In this document: in pieces, positions 55,738-64,000 of the stretch
How positions within the stretch are numbered: position 1 is the first letter of the stretch
Layout of the letters: every line of letters begins with the position of its first letter
Assembly: GCF_002104515.1 (NCBI RefSeq)
Contig: NZ_NBOE01000003.1
Location: forward strand, 186,001-250,000
Length of the DNA: 64,000 nucleotides
Origin: Colwellia polaris
GTDB lineage: Bacteria; Pseudomonadota; Gammaproteobacteria; Enterobacterales; Alteromonadaceae
Direction: 5' to 3'
The notes under the pieces: model-generated
Database searches by the model: none
Told to the model about the DNA's origin: nothing
Seen by the model: only the letters and a program-made list of their open reading frames with translations
Made by a program: the position numbers and the translations under genes

Positions 55738-56532
55738 CTAAATAACAGGCCTATTACATTTTGGCGCTGTTGATTTCTTAAAAATCGGTAATGATTTAGG
55801 TAAATGCTCTGTTAACTGTTTTATACGCGTTGCGTTTGAAGGATGAGTAGACATAAATTCAGGTGGCGCACCCGTTGAGTTTTTCGCCATATTTTCCCAA
55901 AGCTTTATACTACCTTTTGGATCAAAACCTGATTTTGCCATTAAGTCTTGTCCAACAATATCTGCTTCACTTTCATGACTACGACCATACGGCATTAATA
56001 CGCCATACTGTACACCAAGACCTAAACCAGCCATCATCATGTTACGACTTTCAACATTTTGACTTTCAAGCACAACACTAACAATTGAAAGGCCCATTTG
56101 GCTAACTTGGCTTGATGATAAACGCTCGTTCGAGTGTTGCTCTATTACATGACCGACTTCATGGCCAATAATAGCGCCTAGTTGATCTTGGTTTTCTGCA
56201 ACTTTTAAAATACCCGTATAAACACCAATTTTACCACCAGGTAAGGCAAAAGCGTTAACTTGCTCAGAGTCAAACACTACCACTTCCCATGCACCATCAT
56301 GGGCCGACTTTGGCACGTTTACCGTAATAGCATCAGCAACACATTGTACATAACGATTAATTTCAACAGACTGACTAAGTTTTTCTTTGCTTTTCATTTC
56401 TTCAAAAGACGCACTGCCCATTTTGTTCAGTTCGTCTGCAGACATCATCATTAACTGTGATCGCCCTGTTGAAGACTTAGTACAACCCGTTAAAGTAATT
56501 ATCGCTAAACATATTGCCAATTTAATTTTCAT
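55738..56532 (-). CDS. M48-family metalloprotease lipoprotein (LoiP/YggG-like)
   Basis: A 264-residue exported lipoprotein: signal peptide ending in the lipobox LTGC with Cys17. The zinc motif HEVGH is at 124-128 and the third ligand Glu lies in SHESEADIVGQDLMAKSGFD. GGKIGVYTGIL and MSTHPSNATRIKQL complete the family pattern. It probably acts in the periplasm or at the outer membrane in envelope quality control. Single gene facing nhaC. Confidence 0.9.
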   Translation of the reverse strand: MKIKLAICLAIITLTGCTKSSTGRSQLMMMSADELNKMGSASFEEMKSKEKLSQSVEINRYVQCVADAITVNVPKSAHDGAWEVVVFDSEQVNAFALPGGKIGVYTGILKVAENQDQLGAIIGHEVGHVIEQHSNERLSSSQVSQMGLSIVSVVLESQNVESRNMMMAGLGLGVQYGVLMPYGRSHESEADIVGQDLMAKSGFDPKGSIKLWENMAKNSTGAPPEFMSTHPSNATRIKQLTEHLPKSLPIFKKSTAPKCNRPVI

Positions 56533-56723
56533 TTGATTCCCTAGAAGTGCTCTATTGAAAAGAACTTACTTTAAAATAAATATCTTAATGACTTATTCTA
56601 AGGAATGAAAAATTAAATATCTATTTTTTATTAAAAATAAGCTGTTATGAAGATAATTAAGCGCTTTATCGTAGGGACATTGAGTTTGATTAAAACACAA
56701 ATAGTTTAATCATTTGCTTTATT

Positions 56724-58205
56724 CTATGGGGATTCTCGTCGCAAATTAAACGAAAACTCTGTGCCCTCACCCAAAGTGCTTTTTACCTTGATATCAGATT
56801 TTAGTAACTCTAATAGCTTTTTAGTGATGGCTAAGCCTAAACCGGTATGTTTATTATTATCTTGTATAGCGTTACTGGCTCGATAACGAGTGTCGAATAT
56901 ATACGAAAGCTCTTCTGCTTTTATGCCTGTGCCATTATCTGAAATAATCAGCTTGCATTGCGTGTGGTTAATTTCTTCGATAATTAATACAATTTTGCCA
57001 TTATTACGGGTATGACGAATAGCATTTTCTAATAAATTACTGATCACGCGTTCAAGCTTGGCAATGTCACTTCGAACTTGAGTATACGAACTGCTCGGCA
57101 CTACAGAAATATCAATATTTTTAGCATGAGTCTGTAAGCTGAATTTAGCCATAATATCGTAAAGTAATTCAGCAAGGTTAAATGTTTCAAAGTTTAAAGT
57201 AACTTGCCCACCTTCAAGATGAGTCAGCTCAAATATTTGATCAATAAGTAACTTTAATTGCAGGGTATTTTTCAGCACGATATTAATGTACTTTTCTCTA
57301 GTTTGTGCGGTTATGGTCGTGTCTTTATCGGCTATCATTTCAATATAGCCTTGTAATGATGACAAAGGCGTTCGCAGATCATGAGAAATATCGGCCAATA
57401 ACGCTCTTCGGTGAACATCGCTTTGTTGTAATTGAGTAAATTGCTCGTTTATTTGATTCACCATTTCTTCAAAAGCTACTCCGAGCTGATGTACTTCATT
57501 ACTGCTGTTGGGCATCCATGATGTTAAAGCTAACGCTGACTTGTCAAAGCCTGCATTTTTTAATAACTGCATATCATGGTTAAGACGACGAAGTGGTCGA
57601 GTAAAATAATAAAAAATCCCTAACATGACAATAAAAAGAAATACCAAAGCGCCGACTAACATTACCATGGAAAGCTCTGCTTGCCGGTCTGAATCGACAC
57701 GGTTATACGCAGTCTCATAACGTTCGCCAGTAACAATGACATATAAGTAGCCGATTAACTCACTACCACTAAAAACTGGGGCTGCTGAAAATATTTTTTT
57801 ACGACTTTTATGCTGAGGATCGTCGCCATAAATAGGCAAACTTATTTGGTTTTGTGTTAACTGAATTAAGGGGGTTAAATCAATACGGTCGCGCTTAATT
57901 AATGATGGCGTAATAGAATGCGTTAAAATAACCCCGTTAGGATCAACAAAATAAAACTCAAATGCAGGTCCTAATACCATTAAGGTATGAAAAAGGTTTT
58001 TTAGGGCTTGGTGATCATATGCGCCTTCTTGTAACAGAGGATTATCGCGGGCTAAATTAGCAGCTAGCGAAAGATGTAAATTTTGTTCAGATTCATAACG
58101 TGTTTTTTGCTCTAAATGTTCTGCCCAAACAAAAAATACACTAATGATGACAATAAAAACCACTAAAAGTGATAACGAAAGTCGGTGGTAAAGTGATAGT
58201 CTCAC
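56724..58205 (-). CDS. Sensor histidine kinase
   Basis: A 493-residue membrane kinase: one helix near the N-terminus (about 8-28), a periplasmic PAS/CHASE-like sensor (about 30-180), a second helix (about 183-205), HAMP, HisKA with ISHDLRTPLSSL (phosphorylated His), then N-box NLLENAIRHT, DNGTGIKAEEL and GLGLAITKKLL. The start is GTG at 58205, overlapping the regulator stop (GTGA) and giving VRLSLYHRLSLSLL; a TTG 21 bases further upstream is the alternative. It is co-translated with the response regulator and should phosphorylate it in response to a periplasmic signal. Confidence 0.9.
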   Translation of the reverse strand: MRLSLYHRLSLSLLVVFIVIISVFFVWAEHLEQKTRYESEQNLHLSLAANLARDNPLLQEGAYDHQALKNLFHTLMVLGPAFEFYFVDPNGVILTHSITPSLIKRDRIDLTPLIQLTQNQISLPIYGDDPQHKSRKKIFSAAPVFSGSELIGYLYVIVTGERYETAYNRVDSDRQAELSMVMLVGALVFLFIVMLGIFYYFTRPLRRLNHDMQLLKNAGFDKSALALTSWMPNSSNEVHQLGVAFEEMVNQINEQFTQLQQSDVHRRALLADISHDLRTPLSSLQGYIEMIADKDTTITAQTREKYINIVLKNTLQLKLLIDQIFELTHLEGGQVTLNFETFNLAELLYDIMAKFSLQTHAKNIDISVVPSSSYTQVRSDIAKLERVISNLLENAIRHTRNNGKIVLIIEEINHTQCKLIISDNGTGIKAEELSYIFDTRYRASNAIQDNNKHTGLGLAITKKLLELLKSDIKVKSTLGEGTEFSFNLRRESP

Positions 58206-58927
58206 GCGGCAACGCCTTGGCGGCAAAGTTTATATCCTACACCCCAAACAGTTTGCACAATGGCCGGTTTAGTGGCGTTAGTTTCTACTTTATTACGTAG
58301 TCTATTAATGTGCGAATTTACTGTATGCTCGTAACCACTATGGTGATAGCCCCATACTGAACTTAACAGCTGCTCACGAGTAAACACTTGATCAGGATGA
58401 GAAGCTAAATATAAAAGTAAATCAAATTCAGTTGAGGTCAGTTCAATACTATTCCCCTTGAGCGTAACTAAATGTGACATGCAGTCTATTTTAAGTGTGC
58501 CTAAGGTTACATATTGTTCTGGTGATTGCTGCTCAACTTGTTGTTGGCTAATTTTTGATAACAAATGCACCCGACGTAATTGGCTGCGTACTCTTGCTTG
58601 TAGCTCCCTAACACTAAAAGGTTTAGTCATATAATCGTCAGCACCTAGCTCAAGGCCAAGTACACGATCAATTTCACTGTTTCTTGAAGTTACCATTAAA
58701 ATAACCTGTTCGGGTTTTTGTTCGCGAAGTTGTCGGCAAACATCTAAACCAGATTTGCCAGGCAACATTACATCAAGCATGACTAAATCGTAGGAGTTCT
58801 TTGCCAGTTGCTCTAATGCTTGCTCACCTGTTAGGCAATGCTCAACCGTTAAGCCTATTTCTTGCAAATTTAAGGTTATTAAATCAGCAATATCTTGTTC
58901 GTCTTCAACGACCAAAATAGTATCCAT
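58202..58927 (-). CDS. OmpR/PhoB-type response regulator
   Basis: A 241-residue regulator: receiver domain with acidic pair DEQD, phosphorylated Asp in LVMLDVMLPGKSGLDV near residue 54, and TKPFSVREL; C-terminal winged helix ending GYEHTVNSHINRLRNKVE and VQTVWGVGYKLC. It precedes and overlaps the kinase gene. Spondin-domain genes lie immediately upstream in the same orientation, so they are candidate targets. A hairpin (59050-59092) separates the groups. Confidence 0.92.
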   Translation of the reverse strand: MDTILVVEDEQDIADLITLNLQEIGLTVEHCLTGEQALEQLAKNSYDLVMLDVMLPGKSGLDVCRQLREQKPEQVILMVTSRNSEIDRVLGLELGADDYMTKPFSVRELQARVRSQLRRVHLLSKISQQQVEQQSPEQYVTLGTLKIDCMSHLVTLKGNSIELTSTEFDLLLYLASHPDQVFTREQLLSSVWGYHHSGYEHTVNSHINRLRNKVETNATKPAIVQTVWGVGYKLCRQGVAA

Positions 58928-59049
58928 GTTCTGCTCCGTTATTATATTTTTAATAAGAACTTGGCACAGATTAGATCTACTTTAATGGTAAGAAAAAGAA
59001 CATTAATTTCGTGTATAGACTTTAAGCTTACAAATAGAAAAATTCGATA

Positions 59050-59092
59050 TATTTCTGCGCCCTGTTTATAAGAACATGTCAGCGCAGAAATA
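59050..59092. promoter_or_regulatory. Inverted repeat between the spondin genes and the response regulator gene
   Basis: TATTTCTGCGC (59050-59060) and GCGCAGAAATA (59082-59092) are exact reverse complements; the centre contains a second short dyad TGTT/AACA. No T-run follows on the - strand, so either operator or weak terminator. Confidence 0.5.
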
Positions 59093-59199
59093 CTTTCGTC
59101 GTTTTACTAATAAAGCGAGATAAATTAGCTTACTTACAATTGCATCCATAAATAACCATTGAAACAATGTAGTAAACCTTATTGATATCCCACTAGTTT

Positions 59200-60042
59200 T
59201 TAACGCGTTCGTGTTACAACTATTCGCGCTGTCGGGTTATCCCAGCGGTCAGCTTCGGTGAGTATTGAGCTACTTAACCCTTCTTTACTCGCATCAGTTG
59301 CGTTTTCATTAGTAACAACGCCTTGATGAAAGTGCACAAGGTCAAAAAGATCGTCACGCACTGCACTAAAACCTGCACTTGCACCGCCACCACCTGCCGC
59401 TCCTGCTGCTGGTCCTGGTATAGTATCAGCGGTTTCAGTATTTGCCTCGGTGCCAGCATCCCAACTAGGTGCCATAAAACTGATTGACTGACCAACGTCC
59501 ATATTACTGATGTCAGCGGCATTTAAGCCGGTAAAGGCGTCGTTCGTGTTAACTAACATAGTGGTTAAGCTAAGGCGCAAATCGTCAACATCTAAAAGCG
59601 GCACTAAAAGAGTTGTAGCACCTCCAATAGATTTAGGTGGCGTAGCACCATCGGTGGTTACTGCATCTAAATATTGTGTGGCAGCTAAAGCTTCCGACAT
59701 AACTCCAGATGGGTCTCCTGCTTCTGCTAGTTGCTCTAAACCTAAGCTCGCGCTTTCACCATCGATAAAAGTGTTAAAGCCAGGTTCATGTAATACAATT
59801 GCTGCAGGTGAAAATGGCTGAGCATAAGTTAAGTTGGTCAGTTGCACAGTGAAAACAGCAAGATTGCCATTTATACCGTCACTACCATTTGTGCCATCAA
59901 CACCGTCAGTACCATTCGTACCATTTACACCTGCAACTCCTGCTGGACCTGTCGCGCCGTTATCGCCATCATCGCCACCACAGCCAGTAGCTAAAACTGC
60001 AACTAAAGGCAGTAAAGCTAACGTTAATTTGTTCATATTCAT
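59200..60042 (-). CDS. Spondin-domain lipoprotein with collagen-like stretch
   Basis: A 280-residue exported lipoprotein: signal peptide ending LATGC (Cys21). A Gly-rich collagen-like segment (GATGPAGVAGVNGTNGTD..., about 29-59) with Gly every third residue links the anchor to a spondin N-type domain (LAVFTVQLTNLTYAQPFSPAAIVLHEPGFNTF ... ADRWDNPTARIVVTR). The collagen-like spacer would hold the domain away from the membrane. It lies 17 bp after a second spondin gene. GGGAG precedes the ATG. Confidence 0.8.
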   Translation of the reverse strand: MNMNKLTLALLPLVAVLATGCGGDDGDNGATGPAGVAGVNGTNGTDGVDGTNGSDGINGNLAVFTVQLTNLTYAQPFSPAAIVLHEPGFNTFIDGESASLGLEQLAEAGDPSGVMSEALAATQYLDAVTTDGATPPKSIGGATTLLVPLLDVDDLRLSLTTMLVNTNDAFTGLNAADISNMDVGQSISFMAPSWDAGTEANTETADTIPGPAAGAAGGGGASAGFSAVRDDLFDLVHFHQGVVTNENATDASKEGLSSSILTEADRWDNPTARIVVTRTR

Positions 60043-60059
60043 GATCTATACTCCCTAAA

Positions 60060-60890
60060 TTAAGATGCTGGGATGGTAATGGTTACGCGCGCAACTGGGT
60101 TTAACCAACGATGTTCTGTTGATATTAAATCACTAGCGCCGTCAGTAAGGCTAGTGTCGCCTAAAATATTTCGATGAATATGAACTGGACCATCGGTACC
60201 ATCAACCACTTCATTTGCACCAATGGCTGTACCGTCTTGTGCAAAGCCAACTTTAACTGCAACGCCTGTTCCACCAACCCCTAATGGCACTGGAGATGCA
60301 CCAGCACCGGCTACACCTGGCGCACCGTAACCACCAAGAGGTGTGCCACCTTGCTCAACAATATCAGTACGCATGCTGTTTAATTCATCATTTAATTCTG
60401 TGCCTGCATCATATGCATGGAGCATGTAGGTATAAGTTCCTGGCTCTGTTGGAATTTTTACGCTATCTAAACCAACAAAAGCATCGTTTGTCGGGATCAA
60501 CATAGATAAGATAGAGAGGTAAGGCTTATCCATGGTGTCAAATGGATAGCTTAACGATGATGATGGCGGTACTAAACCACCAAAACGGTGCCAAGTGTTG
60601 CTTGTGTTATCAGTATCAACAGGGCCTAAAAGCGCTTCAAAATTTTGTCCTGAAGAATCTGGATTTTGAGCATCGTCGATTACACCCGCTTCCGCTAACC
60701 ATGCTAAAGCTGAAGACGCTTCAACACCGGGTTCAAAAGCATCAACTGAATTGTCATGCGCTATTACTAAGCGTGGTGTAAAGTGTTGCGCATGAGTTAG
60801 ATTTGTTATTTCAATTTGAATAGTTTGCGCCATTAGCGCTGAGCTTGAGCAAGCTAATGCAATTGCTGCTGCGGTTTTAATAAGTTTCAT
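60060..60890 (-). CDS. Secreted spondin-domain protein
   Basis: A 276-residue exported protein: signal peptide 1-21 (ending LMA), then a spondin N-type domain parallel to its neighbour: IQIEITNLTHAQHFTPRLVIAHDNSVDAFEPG ... DAFVGLDSVKIP ... HRWLNPVARVTITI. There is no lipid anchor. The start was set at ATG 60890 because AGGGAAACTT lies just ahead; an ATG 30 bases upstream would put extra hydrophilic residues before the signal peptide. Function of bacterial spondin domains is not established; adhesion or calcium-linked surface roles are possible. Confidence 0.8.
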   Translation of the reverse strand: MKLIKTAAAIALACSSSALMAQTIQIEITNLTHAQHFTPRLVIAHDNSVDAFEPGVEASSALAWLAEAGVIDDAQNPDSSGQNFEALLGPVDTDNTSNTWHRFGGLVPPSSSLSYPFDTMDKPYLSILSMLIPTNDAFVGLDSVKIPTEPGTYTYMLHAYDAGTELNDELNSMRTDIVEQGGTPLGGYGAPGVAGAGASPVPLGVGGTGVAVKVGFAQDGTAIGANEVVDGTDGPVHIHRNILGDTSLTDGASDLISTEHRWLNPVARVTITIPAS

Positions 60891-61005
60891 AAGTTTCCCT
60901 TGTTGACTAAATGATTTCACATTCAGTATGCAAAGAAAACATTGCTAAACTTTCACAGAGTTATCACAAATGTATCACAATTATATAAATTAAAAGTAAT
61001 GAAAT

Positions 61006-61758
61006 TTATTTGTGAATTAGCGTGTCTCGACCTTTGCTTACGCCAAAAACATCTTCAGGATAAAAGCCTAAAGTTACATGAAAGTCTTTATTTTTTAACA
61101 ATAAACCTTGGCGAATAAACTGTCCGTCAGGCGAAGAAGCAACAACGAAATATGCTTTTTTATCTTCCTTTTCAACCTTTCCTAACCCCTGTAACACAAC
61201 ACGAAACTGATTTGGCATTTCAAAATTTTCTTTGTCAATGGTTTGATATTCATAAGGGTTTACTAGTGTTACGTGAAAAGTTTGGTGATCACGAGCAGCT
61301 TGATGTTGGCGAAAAATGCTAAATTGCGACTCGCCTAGATCTGTTTTCATTTGCGCTAAATATGCGTCGAGATCGGCTGCAGAAACCTTGCCCCCTAAGT
61401 AGACTAAACCACTATTATCTTTAAGCTCACTGATCTCTAAATTCAATGTTTTATCTGCGTTTAATGGACTTTGTTCCGCTGCGTTTTCAGACTGGGCTAA
61501 TGCTCTAGCTAAGGGGGTATTTTTTTCTTTTGTTGCCATTGGTGACATTGGTTTAGATAGCACTTCTAAATTAATATTTTTAACCTTAGTTTTAATGTCG
61601 TTAACTTCAGCAGAGTGTAACAATGTTTTGTCTGTTGATGTTAAAGCGGCTTTGCCTTGTTGAACGCTAACAGCTTCAACTGCATTTATTGCAATACTTG
61701 TAACAGTTAACGTAGCACTGAGGCTAAAAATACCGATAAGTTTTAAATTAATGTTCAT
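61006..61758 (-). CDS. Secreted protein with two HVTL motifs, 2H-phosphoesterase-like
   Basis: A 250-residue exported protein with signal peptide 1-29 (ends VEA). The second half carries two copies of the 2H-phosphoesterase hallmark H-x-T-x: FHVTLVNPYE (His162) and FHVTLGFYPEDV (His227), 65 residues apart. Known 2H enzymes act on RNA ends or cyclic nucleotides, mainly in the cytoplasm, so export is unusual. The first half (30-105) is Lys/Ala/Glu-rich and likely disordered. The start was set at ATG 61758 after AGGTAA; an ATG 18 bases upstream is the alternative. Confidence 0.7.
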   Translation of the reverse strand: MNINLKLIGIFSLSATLTVTSIAINAVEAVSVQQGKAALTSTDKTLLHSAEVNDIKTKVKNINLEVLSKPMSPMATKEKNTPLARALAQSENAAEQSPLNADKTLNLEISELKDNSGLVYLGGKVSAADLDAYLAQMKTDLGESQFSIFRQHQAARDHQTFHVTLVNPYEYQTIDKENFEMPNQFRVVLQGLGKVEKEDKKAYFVVASSPDGQFIRQGLLLKNKDFHVTLGFYPEDVFGVSKGRDTLIHK

Positions 61759-62135
61759 TCTATTACCTAGATTCATGATGCATGCAAATTGATGCGTTTA
61801 AGATGATACTGTTAAGATCAAATATTCAAATTAATATTTAACCTGAACTTTGGATAATGAGTGCTGCTTATCAAGAGTTCAGGTTATTTACGACTTTAAG
61901 ATTGGTCGCCCGTATGTCAAAAATTACCTTAACGACTAAACAAAAGCTAAATTTTTATTCTCTGGTATCATACTAACACTGACATTTCATCGCGTTAATA
62001 GATATACTAGATTTTGTTAATGTTTATCAATATTACAAAACTACATTTGTCGTTTGACAATGTGTTTTATCTCGCTTGTTGACAATTTTGGTTTTCTTTC
62101 TTTAAAAATATCCAGCAGGAGCTGCTTTTTATTTA
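61759..62135. other. Divergent intergenic region with a compact palindrome
   Basis: About 380 bp. Apart from the palindrome at 61840-61885 and AGGAG at 62117-62121 ahead of the membrane-protein gene, nothing is recognised. Confidence 0.5.
61840..61885. repeat. 46-bp palindrome related to the 5.36-kb inverted repeats
   Basis: AACCTGAACTTTGGATAA (61840-61857) and TTATCAAGAGTTCAGGTT (61868-61885) are reverse complements with two mismatches around a 10-bp centre. Both arms match the consensus AACCTRAACTYTKGATAA found at 5358-5375 and 5466-5483. Confidence 0.6.
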
Positions 62136-62504
62136 ATGCTTTCTTCTATCAGTCCAGAACTTTTTAATTATATTGCTATTACATTTGGTCGATTTAAATG
62201 GCAGCTTTTAGCTTGGAGTTGTTTTTTCTTTGTATTATTTATTGGCTTACAGTCACAAATTCAGTTAAAAACACCGAGTGTTTTAGTTTGGATTGCGATT
62301 CTAATTTTATTTATTGCCATTGAAAGCTTAGTGGTAGCGGCATTTATGTTTTTCTTTGGGGTACTGCCATCAACCCGAGAAGAAAATATTGCTTGGTTTA
62401 AGTTTTATCGAACCATTGAATGGTGTGAAACAATACTATTTACAGTTTTATTACCCTTGCCAATAATATTGTTTCTTTATGCATTTATTCGGTTAGCTAT
62501 ATAA
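62136..62504 (+). CDS. Small integral membrane protein, unknown
   Basis: A 122-residue protein with three to four hydrophobic helices (about 19-38, 46-75 and 95-119) and few charged residues. No family is recognised. AGGAG lies 14 bases before the ATG, somewhat far, so the start could be off. Probably a real gene, given its length, codon pattern and separate orientation from both neighbours. Confidence 0.6.
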   Translation: MLSSISPELFNYIAITFGRFKWQLLAWSCFFFVLFIGLQSQIQLKTPSVLVWIAILILFIAIESLVVAAFMFFFGVLPSTREENIAWFKFYRTIEWCETILFTVLLPLPIILFLYAFIRLAI

Positions 62505-62542
62505 CAGCTTGGCTAGTTTATTACTTAACACTTAACTGTTTA

Positions 62543-62574
62543 GTTTAACTTAGCTTAGTTTAACTTAGCTTAGT

Positions 62575-62577
<3 letters not shown>
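62543..62577. repeat. 15-bp tandem repeat touching the ligA stop codon
   Basis: GTTTAACTTAGCTTA repeated at 62543 and 62558 with a partial third copy from 62573. It runs into the ligA stop codon. Confidence 0.75.

Positions 62578-64000
<1,423 letters not shown>

Noticed and set aside
58206-58226. TTG start for the sensor kinase
   Set aside because: The GTG at 58205 overlaps the regulator stop in the usual GTGA manner and gives a normal N-terminus before the first helix.

Overview
The window looks like a chromosome segment of a low-GC marine gammaproteobacterium of the order Alteromonadales, most likely Colwelliaceae (Colwellia/Thalassotalea-like). The evidence is protein-level resemblance: the conserved block rlmE-ftsH-folP-glmM-tpiA-secG-tRNA-Leu(GAG) and the yhbY, greA, carAB and dapB genes read like close relatives of the E. 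coli proteins, while PEP-CTERM/PrsT proteins, spondin-domain proteins and a periplasmic 7TMR-DISM diguanylate cyclase fit a marine heterotroph. No identity search was possible, so the genus is an inference.

Layout. 1-4.4 kb: the 3' end of a YnjB-type binding protein followed by ynjC, ynjD, a CDP-alcohol phosphatidyltransferase (ynjF-like) and a fatty-acid-hydroxylase/sterol-desaturase protein in one + strand operon. 4.5-9.7 kb: a secreted class 2 lipase (-), an exosortase-sorted PEP-CTERM surface protein and the large TPR protein PrsT (+). 10.33-20.04 kb: an integrated element of about 9.7 kb in the 3' end of tRNA-Leu(GAG). It has an integrase, an AlpA regulator, a DUF3987-type replication ATPase, a candidate iteron origin, and its own HK97 capsid, prohead protease, portal and small terminase, but no large terminase, head-tail connector, tail or lysis gene. 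It is best read as a capsid-encoding phage satellite that would need a helper phage.

20.0-36.1 kb: housekeeping genes, nearly all on the - strand: tRNA-Leu, secG, tpiA, glmM, folP, ftsH, rlmE, then yhbY and a rhodanese (+), greA, carB, carA, dapB, an NTF2-like protein, fklB and a ketopantoate reductase. 36.5-53.4 kb: a carbohydrate region. An outer-membrane barrel, an NCS1-family permease, a mannitol-type polyol dehydrogenase, a fructokinase, a HAD phosphatase, a SorC-type regulator and phosphoglucose isomerase form a plausible polyol -> fructose -> fructose-6-P -> glucose-6-P route. They are followed by an unusual fusion of two periplasmic binding-protein domains (the second of polyol-binding SmoE/MtlE type) without ABC permease genes, a 7TMR-DISM diguanylate cyclase, class III fructose-1,6-bisphosphatase and class II aldolase.

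54-64 kb: an NhaC-type antiporter behind a near-consensus promoter with an abutting palindrome, an M48 lipoprotein protease, an OmpR-type two-component system, two spondin-domain proteins (one a lipoprotein with a collagen-like stretch), a secreted protein with two HVTL motifs resembling 2H phosphoesterases, a small membrane protein and the 3' two thirds of ligA, which runs off the window.

The two most unusual things are the satellite-like element with its reversed-order, terminase-large-less capsid module and candidate iteron origin, and the polyol locus that pairs an NCS1 permease with an orphan dual binding protein and a membrane diguanylate cyclase.
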